DNA of 64,000 nt from Amycolatopsis bullii (GTDB lineage Bacteria; Actinomycetota; Actinomycetes; Mycobacteriales; Pseudonocardiaceae). The notes beneath the pieces are model-generated. The model saw only the letters and a list, made by a program, of their open reading frames with translations. It did not search any database and had not been told where the DNA came from. Both the position numbers and the translations under genes were made by a program. The stretch lies in NCBI RefSeq assembly GCF_014654205.1, contig NZ_BNAW01000015.1, positions 62,001 to 126,000 of the forward strand, given 5' to 3'. Shown piece by piece: positions 33,629-40,694 of this stretch; the first letter of the stretch is position 1, and each line of letters begins with the position of its first letter.

Positions 33629-34483
33629 TCACGCCAGTGACGGCATCAGCTTGATCGCGTTCCCCGACAGGACCCCGCTCAGCACGTCCTCGGGCAGCCC
33701 CAGCCCGGCCAGCGTCCGGACGTTCGCGGCCACCGAAGGCACCCCCGGCCAGTCCGTCCCGAACACGAACTTCCCCGCCAGCCGCGTCAGGTCGAAGCGC
33801 TGGTAGTACTCCGGGAGCTTCTTCGGCGGCAGCCCGGCGAGGTCGAGCCACACGTTCTCGCGGGCCAGCGCCAGGAACGCCGCCACGTCGTACCACCACC
33901 CGCGGCCGCCGTGGGCGAAGACGAACTGCAGGGCCGGGAAGTCCTCGACCACATCGGACAGCAGCTCCGGGTTGCCGAAACTGGTGCGGGAGCCGGGAAA
34001 GCTCGACGTTCCCGAGTGGAGGATCACCGGCACCCCGCGTTCGAGGCACAGCTGGTAAACCGGGTACAGCTCCTTGTCCGCCGGTGAGAACGCGCCGTGC
34101 ACCGGGTGGATCTTCAGCGCCACCGCGCCCAGGTCCAGCTGCCGCGCCACCTCGGCCGCGGCCGGGTGGTGCACGTACGGGTTCACGTTCGCCACCAGCC
34201 GGAACCGCTCCGGGTTGAACGCCACCAGCGGTAGGTTGTCCTCGATCGGCTGGATCCCGGTCGCGCGCGGGCTGTACTCGCAGAACAACAGCACGCGGTC
34301 GACGCCTTCGGACTCCATCAGTTCGTCCATTGCGGACGGGACGACCTCCCCGGAAGCGGAGTACACCGAACGCCACGGGTACGCCCCGGCGAAGTCGTGC
34401 GCCCACTGCAGCCACGCCGGCTTCAGCGTCGGCAGCCGGGGCGTGTGGACGTGGGCGTCGACCACGAAGTGCCCGTCGATCAC
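33629..34483 (-). CDS. Amidohydrolase 2 family protein in the box operon
   Basis: 284 residues. FVVDAHVHTPRLP (metal His-x-His), ALKIHPVHGAFSP, GVPVILHSGTSSFPGS (His), FVFAHGGRGWWYD (His), KFVFGTDWPGVPS (Asp) show a metal-dependent TIM-barrel hydrolase/decarboxylase. GTG start overlaps the benzoate-CoA ligase stop by 4 bases, so it belongs to the benzoate operon. It is not part of the textbook box pathway; it may act on a downstream ring-opened intermediate or on an aromatic precursor. Substrate not identifiable from sequence. Confidence 0.8.
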   Translation of the reverse strand: MIDGHFVVDAHVHTPRLPTLKPAWLQWAHDFAGAYPWRSVYSASGEVVPSAMDELMESEGVDRVLLFCEYSPRATGIQPIEDNLPLVAFNPERFRLVANVNPYVHHPAAAEVARQLDLGAVALKIHPVHGAFSPADKELYPVYQLCLERGVPVILHSGTSSFPGSRTSFGNPELLSDVVEDFPALQFVFAHGGRGWWYDVAAFLALARENVWLDLAGLPPKKLPEYYQRFDLTRLAGKFVFGTDWPGVPSVAANVRTLAGLGLPEDVLSGVLSGNAIKLMPSLA

Positions 34484-36024
34484 GGGCTCGGTACCGTCCG
34501 CAGCGAGTCGCGGACCAGCTCGCGGATCACGTTGCGGCGGATCTTGCCGGTCGCCGTCTTCGGCAGCTCGGGCAGTTCGACCACCCCGCGCGGGCGCTTG
34601 AACGCCGCCAGGCCCTCGCGGCAGAACTCGATCAGCTCGGCCGGGTCGACCGCGAACCCGGGGGCGGGCACCACGCACGCGACGGGCTTGTCGAGGCCGT
34701 CGGCGTCCGGCGCGGCGACCACGGCGACCTCGGCCACCGCCGGGTGCTGCCGCAATCGTTCCTCCACTTCGGACGGTGACACCCAGATCCCGCCCGCCTT
34801 CAGCATGTCCCCGAACCGGCCCAGGCAGCTGTAGGTGCCGTCTTCGTTCCGGATGTAGCTGTCGCCGGTCCGCAGCCACTCGCCCTGGAAGACGAGTTTC
34901 GTGGCGTCGTAACGGGCCCAGTAGCCGGTCGCCGTGGACGGCCCGGCCACGAACAGCTCGCCCGGCTTCCCGGCGGCGTCGATGACGGCCCCGGCTTCGT
35001 CGCGCAGCTGCACGGAATACCCGGGCACCGGGACGCCGGTGCTGCCCGGCCGCACCGAGCCCGGCTGGTTCGACAGGAAAATATGCAGTGCCTCGGTGGA
35101 CCCGATGCCGTCGAGGATTTCCAGTCCGAAGCGGGCGCGGAACCGTTCGAACAGTGACGCGGGCAGCGGCTCGCCCGCCGAAACCGCGTACCGCACCGAA
35201 GAAAACGAGTCGTCCGGGACGTCGCTGGCGAGCAACGCCGCGTAGAACGTCGGGACCGCGAAGAACAGTGTCGGCTTCTCCTCGCGAGCGCGTGAAGCGA
35301 ACAACGCGGGCGTCGGCCGCGAAGGCTCGAGCAGCGTCGTGCCGCCCGCGCCGAGCGGGAAGAAGCACGAGTTCCCCAGCCCGTAGGCGAAGAACAGCTT
35401 CGGCACGGACAGGAACCGGTCCTCGCTCGTCGTCGCCAGCACGCCGCGGGCGTAGGTCTCGCAAACCGCGCGGATGCTCGCGTGCCGGTGCATCGCGCCC
35501 TTCGGCTGTCCGGTCGTCCCCGACGTGTACAGCCACAACGCGGGCGAGTCCGCCCACGTCCGTCTACTCGGGACCGGTCCGGACAGCGACGGCCAGTCGT
35601 GCGTCCGGACGCCGAACCCAGCCGGGTCGCAGTGGTCGAGCACGACGTCGGTGACCTCGGGGGCGAGCGTCAGCGCCGTCAGCGCCTGTCCGGCGAACTC
35701 CCCGGACACGCACAGCACGCGCGCCCGCGAGTCGGCCAGCACCTGGCCCAGCTCGGGCCCGGTGACCATGGTCGAGACGGGGACGGCGACCGCGCCGGCC
35801 AGCATCGCGCCGAGGATGCCGGTGAGCAGCTCGACGTCGTCGACCATGCAGAACATGACCCGTTCCTCGGGCCGCACCCCGAGTTCGAGCAGCCCGCCGG
35901 CGACGCGCCGGGACTCCGACGCGAGCTCGGCGTAGGTGAGCGAGCGGCGGGGCGACACGACCGCGGTCGCGTCCGGGTGCCCGGCCGAGAGCAGGTACTC
36001 CGCGGCATTGAACCCTGTCGCCAC
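34480..36024 (-). CDS. Benzoate-CoA ligase
   Basis: 514 residues, ANL adenylating enzyme. P-loop ALWLYTSGTTGQPKGAMHRHASI, A5 motif ILDGIGSTEALHIFLSN, A7 WLRTGDSYIRN, A10 lysine in PKTATGKIRRNVI. The GIGSTEALHIF motif and AYGLGNSCFFPL are characteristic of benzoate-CoA ligases. It activates benzoate to benzoyl-CoA for BoxB. GTG at 36024 has AGGAGG just upstream. Eight bases separate it from boxB. Confidence 0.9.
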   Translation of the reverse strand: MATGFNAAEYLLSAGHPDATAVVSPRRSLTYAELASESRRVAGGLLELGVRPEERVMFCMVDDVELLTGILGAMLAGAVAVPVSTMVTGPELGQVLADSRARVLCVSGEFAGQALTALTLAPEVTDVVLDHCDPAGFGVRTHDWPSLSGPVPSRRTWADSPALWLYTSGTTGQPKGAMHRHASIRAVCETYARGVLATTSEDRFLSVPKLFFAYGLGNSCFFPLGAGGTTLLEPSRPTPALFASRAREEKPTLFFAVPTFYAALLASDVPDDSFSSVRYAVSAGEPLPASLFERFRARFGLEILDGIGSTEALHIFLSNQPGSVRPGSTGVPVPGYSVQLRDEAGAVIDAAGKPGELFVAGPSTATGYWARYDATKLVFQGEWLRTGDSYIRNEDGTYSCLGRFGDMLKAGGIWVSPSEVEERLRQHPAVAEVAVVAAPDADGLDKPVACVVPAPGFAVDPAELIEFCREGLAAFKRPRGVVELPELPKTATGKIRRNVIRELVRDSLRTVPSP

Positions 36025-36032
36025 CAGGCCTC

Positions 36033-37454
36033 CTACGTGAGGTACACGTACTCGTAGTCGATGGGCTTGCCGTTGATGCCCTGCCGCGGCGGCGCGACCC
36101 AGCTCGCGATCTTCCCCCGCTCGTACACCGGGCGCATCAGCGAACGCACGAACGTGAGGTCTTCGGTCGTGGGCAGCCACTTGCGCTTGCCTGCCTCCCA
36201 GGTCGCCTCGTCGACGATGGTGCCGTCGGGAGTGACGTGGTGGCCGGAGTTTATGCCCACTTCGCGGTTGAAGCCAGGGTGCGGCAACCGGAACGTGAAG
36301 TCGACGCCGGCGTCGGAGAGGATCTTGTTCCAGCGCTTCACGCCGGTCTGGCAGTCGGCCACGTACTCGCTGCGCAGGTCGAGGTTCAGCAACAGGATCG
36401 CCTGCAGCTCCTCGGTGGTCCAGGTGCCGTCGGCGTTCGGCCGCTCCAGCGTGCGGGCGTCCTCGGTGAGCTTGTGGTCGTCCTTGCGGCGGGTCTCCTG
36501 CCAGCGGCCCTTGAGCCCGGCGGTGTAGTAGTTCGCCGCGTTCGTCGACGTCTCACTGCCGAACAGGTCCAGGGACACCGTGTAGTGGAAGTTGATGTAC
36601 TTCTGGATGATGTCCAGCGGGATGCCGCCGAGCGGGCCGATGTCGTACGTGTCGTGCTCGCGGATCAGCTCGGCGCTGCGGGTCACCACGCGGTCGACGC
36701 CGGTGGTGCCGACCATCATGTGGTGCGCCTCCTCCTTCAGCATGAACTCGCACGTGCGCGAGAGCGGGTCGAAGGAGGACTCCTTGAGCGTGCCGAGCTG
36801 GTACTTCCCGTCGCGGTCGGTGAAGTAGGTGAACATGTAGAACGCCAGCCAGTCGGCGGTTTCCTCGTTGAAGGCGCCGAGGATTCGCGGCGCGTCGGGA
36901 CTACCCGAGTTGCGCAGCAGCAGCCCTTCGGCCTCGTCGCGGCCTTCGCGGCCGAAGTAGGCGTGCAGCAGGTACACCATCGCCCACAGGTGCCGGCCTT
37001 CTTCGACGTTGACCTGGAACAGGTTCCGCAGGTCGTACAGGCTCGGCGCGGTCAGGCCGAGGAGTTTCTGCTGCTCGACCGACGCCGGTTCGGTGTCGCC
37101 CTGGATGACGATCAGCCGTTGCAGGTCGGCGCGGTACTCGCCGGGCACCTGCTGCCACACCGGCTCGCCCCTGTGCTCCCCGAAGGCGATCCGGCGGTCC
37201 GGGTCGCGCTCGGCGAGGAAGATGCCCCAGCGGTAGTCCGGGACGTTGACGTGGTCGAAGTGCGCCCAGCCCTCCCGCCCCACGCTGACCGCGGTGCGCA
37301 GGTAGACGCCCTGGGTCTCCAGCGTCGGCCCCATCTCGCCCCACCAGTGCATGAACTTCGGCTGCCAGCCCTCCAGGGCCCGCTGGAGCCTGCGGTCCTC
37401 GGAGAGGTTGACGTTGTTGGGGATCTTGGCGTCGTAGTCGATCTTCTCGGGCAT
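36033..37454 (-). CDS. boxB: Benzoyl-CoA 2,3-epoxidase oxygenase component BoxB
   Basis: 473 residues, the standard BoxB length. Class-I diiron oxygenase: VNVEEGRHLWAMVYLLHAYFG and LKEEAHHMMVGTTGVDRVV each provide a Glu/His iron-binding pair, with ETADWLAFYMFTYFTDRDGKYQL between. C-terminus RQGINGKPIDYEYVY. It epoxidises benzoyl-CoA with O2, receiving electrons from a BoxA reductase. BoxA is not in this window. ATG at 37454, five bases after the boxC stop. Confidence 0.95.
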   Translation of the reverse strand: MPEKIDYDAKIPNNVNLSEDRRLQRALEGWQPKFMHWWGEMGPTLETQGVYLRTAVSVGREGWAHFDHVNVPDYRWGIFLAERDPDRRIAFGEHRGEPVWQQVPGEYRADLQRLIVIQGDTEPASVEQQKLLGLTAPSLYDLRNLFQVNVEEGRHLWAMVYLLHAYFGREGRDEAEGLLLRNSGSPDAPRILGAFNEETADWLAFYMFTYFTDRDGKYQLGTLKESSFDPLSRTCEFMLKEEAHHMMVGTTGVDRVVTRSAELIREHDTYDIGPLGGIPLDIIQKYINFHYTVSLDLFGSETSTNAANYYTAGLKGRWQETRRKDDHKLTEDARTLERPNADGTWTTEELQAILLLNLDLRSEYVADCQTGVKRWNKILSDAGVDFTFRLPHPGFNREVGINSGHHVTPDGTIVDEATWEAGKRKWLPTTEDLTFVRSLMRPVYERGKIASWVAPPRQGINGKPIDYEYVYLT

Positions 37455-37459
37455 CTGCG

Positions 37460-39079
37460 CTAGACCCGCTTCCTGTCGAAGACGGCCTTCTGTCCCGTAC
37501 CGTAGCGGCGCAGCGCGCCTTCCGGCCCGGATGCGTTCGGCCGGGTGAAAATCCAGTTCTGCCAAGCCGCCAGCCGGCCGAAGATCTTGGTCTCGATGGT
37601 CTCGGGACCGACGAACCGGTGGTTGGCCTCCATCCCGGTGAGCGCGTCGGGGCTCAGCGAGGCACGGCCTTCGAGGGCGATGCGGATCTCGTCCTCCCAG
37701 TCGAGGTCGTCCGGGGCGTCGGTGACCAGGCCGAGTTCGAGGGCTTCGGCCGGGGTCAGCGCCCGGTTCTTCTCGCGGGCGAGCCAGGCGAGGTGGTCGT
37801 CGTCGCCGTAGAAGCGCGCCTGGAGGCGGGTGAGGCCGTTGCCCATCGGGAACGCACCGAAGTTGGCGTCGGTCAGTTCGATGGAGGCGCGTTCCTCGGA
37901 GTTTTCGTCGTCGATCGGCGGGCCGTCCAGGATGTACTGCCGGTCCGCGGCCAGCGCGACCTCCAGCAGCGCGCCGGTGAAGCAGCTGCCCGGTTCGATG
38001 AGCGCGATCAGGCTGCGGCTGGTGACGTCGAGGCGCTTGAGCGTGCGCTTGAAGTAGTGCGTGATCTCGTTCGCGAGCCAGTCCTTCTGCCCCAGCACGG
38101 CCTCTTCGTGCGCCCGTACCGTCGCCGGGTCGCCCTGGGTCCGGAGGATCCACGTCCCGGCTTCGACCTCGTTGGTGCGCAGCCGCAGGATGGCGTCGTC
38201 GAGTTCGCGGGTCATGGCGAGGAACCAGCCGCCCGCGCCCTCTTCGTGCAGGTCACCGGGGTCGTTCTCGGGCCCCTTGATGGTGATGGTGGCCTGGCTC
38301 GCCTCGACCTCGATGTCGACATGGCGATGTTCGAGCGGGGTCAGCTCGATGCCGCGGTCCGCTTGCTTTGCGGACCCCCGCGCGAGTTCCCGCGCCCTTT
38401 CCAGGACCTTCTCGCGGAAGTCCTGGCGGGGCACCAGCTCGTCGACCAGGCGCCAGTCGACCGCCGTCTTGCCCTTGACGCCGTCCGGGCGCGTGGCGAA
38501 GACGTCGGCGAGGTCCCGGCGCACCCGCCGTTTGTCGACGACCCGGGTGAGGCCGCCGGTGCCGGGCAGCACGCCGAGCAGCGGGACCTCCGGCAGCGCG
38601 ACGGTCGAGGAGTTGTCGTCGATCAGGAAGACCTTTTCGCAGGCCAGCGCGATCTCGTAGCCGCCGCCGGCGCAGGTGCCGTTCACCGCGGCCACGTACG
38701 TCTGGCCGGAGTGCTCGGTGGCGTCCTCCATGCCGTTGCGGGTCTCGTTGGTGAACTTGCAGAAGTTGACCTTCCAGTGGTGCTCCGACGCGGCGAGCAT
38801 GCGGATGTTCGCGCCGGCGCAGAACACCTTGTCCTTGGCGCTGGTCACGATGACCACCCGGACCTCGGGGTGCTCGAACCGCAGGCGCTGCGTGGCGTCG
38901 TACAGCTCGATGTCGACGCCGAGGTCGTAGGAGTTGAGCTTGAGCTCGTACCCCGGGACCAGCCCACCCTGCTCGTCGACGTCCAGCTCGAGCCAGGCCA
39001 CCTCCCCGTCGACCCGCAGGTGCCAGTGGCGGTACTCGTCCGGACGGCGGTCGAAGGCAACCGGTGTGGTGGTGGTCAC
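37460..39079 (-). CDS. boxC: 2,3-epoxybenzoyl-CoA dihydrolase BoxC
   Basis: 539 residues, an enoyl-CoA hydratase/isomerase-type enzyme. KVFCAGANIRMLA and VAAVNGTCAGGGYEIALACEKVFL are the crotonase oxyanion regions; LPGTGGLTRVVDKRRVRRDLA follows. The second half, IALIEPGSCFTGALLEVALAADRQY, is specific to BoxC. It opens the epoxide ring of 2,3-epoxybenzoyl-CoA by hydrolysis, releasing formate. GTG start. The upstream promoter elements end so close to the start that the mRNA may be leaderless. Confidence 0.94.
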   Translation of the reverse strand: MTTTTPVAFDRRPDEYRHWHLRVDGEVAWLELDVDEQGGLVPGYELKLNSYDLGVDIELYDATQRLRFEHPEVRVVIVTSAKDKVFCAGANIRMLAASEHHWKVNFCKFTNETRNGMEDATEHSGQTYVAAVNGTCAGGGYEIALACEKVFLIDDNSSTVALPEVPLLGVLPGTGGLTRVVDKRRVRRDLADVFATRPDGVKGKTAVDWRLVDELVPRQDFREKVLERARELARGSAKQADRGIELTPLEHRHVDIEVEASQATITIKGPENDPGDLHEEGAGGWFLAMTRELDDAILRLRTNEVEAGTWILRTQGDPATVRAHEEAVLGQKDWLANEITHYFKRTLKRLDVTSRSLIALIEPGSCFTGALLEVALAADRQYILDGPPIDDENSEERASIELTDANFGAFPMGNGLTRLQARFYGDDDHLAWLAREKNRALTPAEALELGLVTDAPDDLDWEDEIRIALEGRASLSPDALTGMEANHRFVGPETIETKIFGRLAAWQNWIFTRPNASGPEGALRRYGTGQKAVFDRKRV

Positions 39080-39085
39080 CTGTCG

Positions 39086-39114
39086 ATTGTCTACATGAGC
39101 CGGACGAGCGTCAA
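39086..39114 (-). promoter_or_regulatory. Candidate box operon promoter (possibly leaderless)
   Basis: On the minus strand TTGACG (39114-39109) and GACAAT (39091-39086) are spaced 17 bases. The expected transcription start is at or next to the boxC GTG (39079), which suggests leaderless translation. The -35 element overlaps the stop codon of the upstream gene. Arms TGTCTACA/TGTGTAGA flank the region loosely. Confidence 0.4.
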
Positions 39115-39530
39115 TGTTGTGTAGAAACTTGATCTCGCGTGGTCACCCGGTTGAGCGTGGCCCAGGCCCAGGTGAGGAACACCCACAGGGCCAGCCCGGC
39201 CGCGGCGTCGGTGAAGATCGTCGCGAACCAGAACGCCGGGATCTGCGGGACGCCGGTCAGGAAGTGGCCGAGCGTGATCATTCCGGCCAGCGAGTAGACC
39301 AAGAGGAACGCCAGTGCCCGGTGGTACCGGCCTTGCGTGTACGCGCGGTAGCCGAACCAGCCGAACGCCGTCAGCAGCACCCAGGCGACGGCGACGGTGA
39401 TGCCGCCGACGAGCGGCGTGATGCCCGGCAGCTGCGGGTAGTCCGCGTACCGGACGGCGTTGTGCGTGTAGTGGACCGCCGTGCTGAGCAGCGAGAAGCC
39501 CAGAATCACCCGAAGCGTCGTCAACCCCAT
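39111..39530 (-). CDS. Small four-helix membrane protein
   Basis: 139 residues, four hydrophobic helices (about 5-24, 38-60, 70-92, 100-125). Polar motif HYTHNAVRYADYPQLPGITP between helices 1 and 2 is well defined. No family recognised with certainty; such proteins occur widely in actinobacteria. ATG at 39530. Stop overlaps the -35 element of the box promoter. A 19-bp hairpin upstream separates it from the GNAT gene. Confidence 0.68.
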   Translation of the reverse strand: MGLTTLRVILGFSLLSTAVHYTHNAVRYADYPQLPGITPLVGGITVAVAWVLLTAFGWFGYRAYTQGRYHRALAFLLVYSLAGMITLGHFLTGVPQIPAFWFATIFTDAAAGLALWVFLTWAWATLNRVTTRDQVSTQH

Positions 39531-39578
39531 CGCAGCCCCCGATTTGATAGATCGCTCTAGCGAAGGTAGCGCCCAGGG

Positions 39579-39623
39579 CTCGTGAGTGGCAAGGCGGTTC
39601 TCACCCGCCTTGCCACTCACGAG
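39579..39623. terminator. 19-bp perfect hairpin after the GNAT gene
   Basis: CTCGTGAGTGGCAAGGCGG (39579-39597) pairs perfectly with 39605-39623 across a 7-base loop, beginning 4 bases after the GNAT stop (minus strand) and ending before the membrane-protein gene. Likely Rho-independent-like terminator without a U tract. The very long mixed-composition stem resembles other dispersed palindromes in the window. Confidence 0.7.
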
Positions 39624-39627
39624 GCGG

Positions 39628-40530
39628 TCAGGCCAGGTCGATGCGGTGCTGCGTCACCGGGTAGCCCGCCTTGGCGAAGGCCTTGGCCATCGGGACGTTG
39701 CCGACGTCGGTGCCCGCGACGATCCGGTCGGCGCCGTAGCAGACGAGGTCGTGCGTGGCCTCGACCAGGAGGTCGTACGCGTAGCCCCGGCCTCGGTGCT
39801 CCGGCACCACGGCGACGTAGCCGATCACCGGGTCGTAGACGTTGCGGGTGGGCAGGACGAGCCCGGCGAGCTCGCCTTCGGGCGTGTACGCCAGCCGCCA
39901 CCAGTCCCGCGGACCCGGCATCCACTTCATGATGTCGAGGTCCTCCTGCGCGGCCGCGTCGAGGCCCTGCTCTTCGACGGTCTTCCGCACGTGCGCGTCG
40001 AGGCTGCCGACGTGCACCCGCTTGAAGACCTCGAGGATGACGTCGTCGTCCGGCTCCGGCCGGAACTCGAGCCGGCCGGGCTTCTCCGGCAGGCCGTTGT
40101 CCGGCGTCCAGCGGAAGCGGTAACGCTCGACGAGCTTGCGGAAGCCCGCCCGCTCGGCCGCTTCGACCCGGCCGTTCACTTCGGCCGCGACCTCCGGGTC
40201 GTCCTGCCACGCGGGTGGCGTGTGCAGCGCGTACTCGGCGCGCAGCGGCGCCGTCTTCAGCAGGTGGACGGCCGCGTCGAAGTCGGTGAAGTCGAACCAG
40301 TCCAGCGCGACCGGGGTTTCGTCGCCGGGCTTGGCCCACCAGGCCGCCCGGGCCACGACGACGCCTTCGCGCAGCGCGACCCACGTCCACTCGGGCCGGT
40401 ACTCGCCCTTCTTCGCCATCTCCGCGAAGTCGTCGCCGAGCAGCTTGCGGCCGACGAGACCGCGGTCGGGCAGGGAGGTGAACAGTGCTTCTTCGCCCGC
40501 TTCGAGCGGGCGCACGACCAGTTCGGTCAT
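39628..40530 (-). CDS. GNAT family N-acetyltransferase, two-lobed
   Basis: 300 residues. The C-terminal lobe (about 170-300) has the acetyl-CoA signature VIGYVAVVPEHRGRGYAYDLLVEATHDL, and TDVGNVPMAKAFAKAGYP near the end; the N-terminal lobe (about 1-165) is a degenerate GNAT half. Substrate unknown. Its leader holds a strong promoter with a WhiB7-type AT box, a short ORF and competing hairpins, an organisation known for inducible antibiotic-resistance genes in actinobacteria, so acetylation of a translation inhibitor is a reasonable idea. ATG at 40530 with GGAAGG upstream. Confidence 0.85.
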   Translation of the reverse strand: MTELVVRPLEAGEEALFTSLPDRGLVGRKLLGDDFAEMAKKGEYRPEWTWVALREGVVVARAAWWAKPGDETPVALDWFDFTDFDAAVHLLKTAPLRAEYALHTPPAWQDDPEVAAEVNGRVEAAERAGFRKLVERYRFRWTPDNGLPEKPGRLEFRPEPDDDVILEVFKRVHVGSLDAHVRKTVEEQGLDAAAQEDLDIMKWMPGPRDWWRLAYTPEGELAGLVLPTRNVYDPVIGYVAVVPEHRGRGYAYDLLVEATHDLVCYGADRIVAGTDVGNVPMAKAFAKAGYPVTQHRIDLA

Positions 40531-40540
40531 GGAAATCCTT

Positions 40541-40599
40541 CCGGGAGTACGCGCTCCCGGTCAGACAGCCGGCACCCTCGCTGCGAGGTGGGAGCGCGT
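40541..40599 (-). promoter_or_regulatory. Attenuator: mutually exclusive RNA pairings before the GNAT gene
   Basis: In the transcript, GGGAGCGCGT (40558-40549) can pair in two ways. With CTCCCGG (40547-40541) it forms a 7-bp hairpin CCGGGAG/CTCCCGG with a 6-base loop that reaches the GGAAGG ribosome-binding site of the GNAT gene. With ACGCGCTCCC (40599-40590), inside the leader ORF, it forms a perfect 10-bp duplex that frees that site. A ribosome on the leader codons T-R-S-H would decide between them. Confidence 0.7.
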
Positions 40600-40617
40600 G
40601 ATCGGTTGCGTGATCAT
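40561..40617 (-). CDS. 18-residue leader peptide
   Basis: MITQPITRSHLAARVPAV, ATG at 40617, stop at 40563-40561. AGGAGGT lies 7 bases before the ATG, the best Shine-Dalgarno in this region, while the peptide is too short for a stand-alone function. The stop codon touches the attenuator hairpin and the GNAT start is 31 bases downstream. Its coding sequence contains one arm of the alternative RNA duplex. Most likely a regulatory uORF. Confidence 0.7.
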   Translation of the reverse strand: MITQPITRSHLAARVPAV

Positions 40618-40657
40618 CGGTCCCACCTCCTTTCGCCGGTCAAGGTGCCTCCCCGGG

Positions 40658-40694
40658 ACATTAGGGGATGCACCCGCGGTGATCAACGGATTTT
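40658..40694 (-). promoter_or_regulatory. Promoter with WhiB7/WblC-type AT box
   Basis: On the minus strand: AAAAT (40694-40690), three bases, TTGATC (-35, 40686-40681), 17 bases, TAATGT (-10, 40663-40658). An AT-rich box three bases before -35 is the known signature of WhiB7/WblC-activated promoters. Expected start near 40650, about 33 bases before the leader ATG. The -35 overlaps the stop codon of the GH3 gene. Confidence 0.68.

Noticed and set aside
34841..36180. Upstream extension of the benzoate-CoA ligase to 36180
   Set aside because: Extra residues overlap boxB and lack homology; GTG at 36024 has a good ribosome-binding site.
37455..38153. Upstream extension of BoxB to 38153
   Set aside because: The extension overlaps boxC; the ATG at 37454 gives the standard BoxB length.
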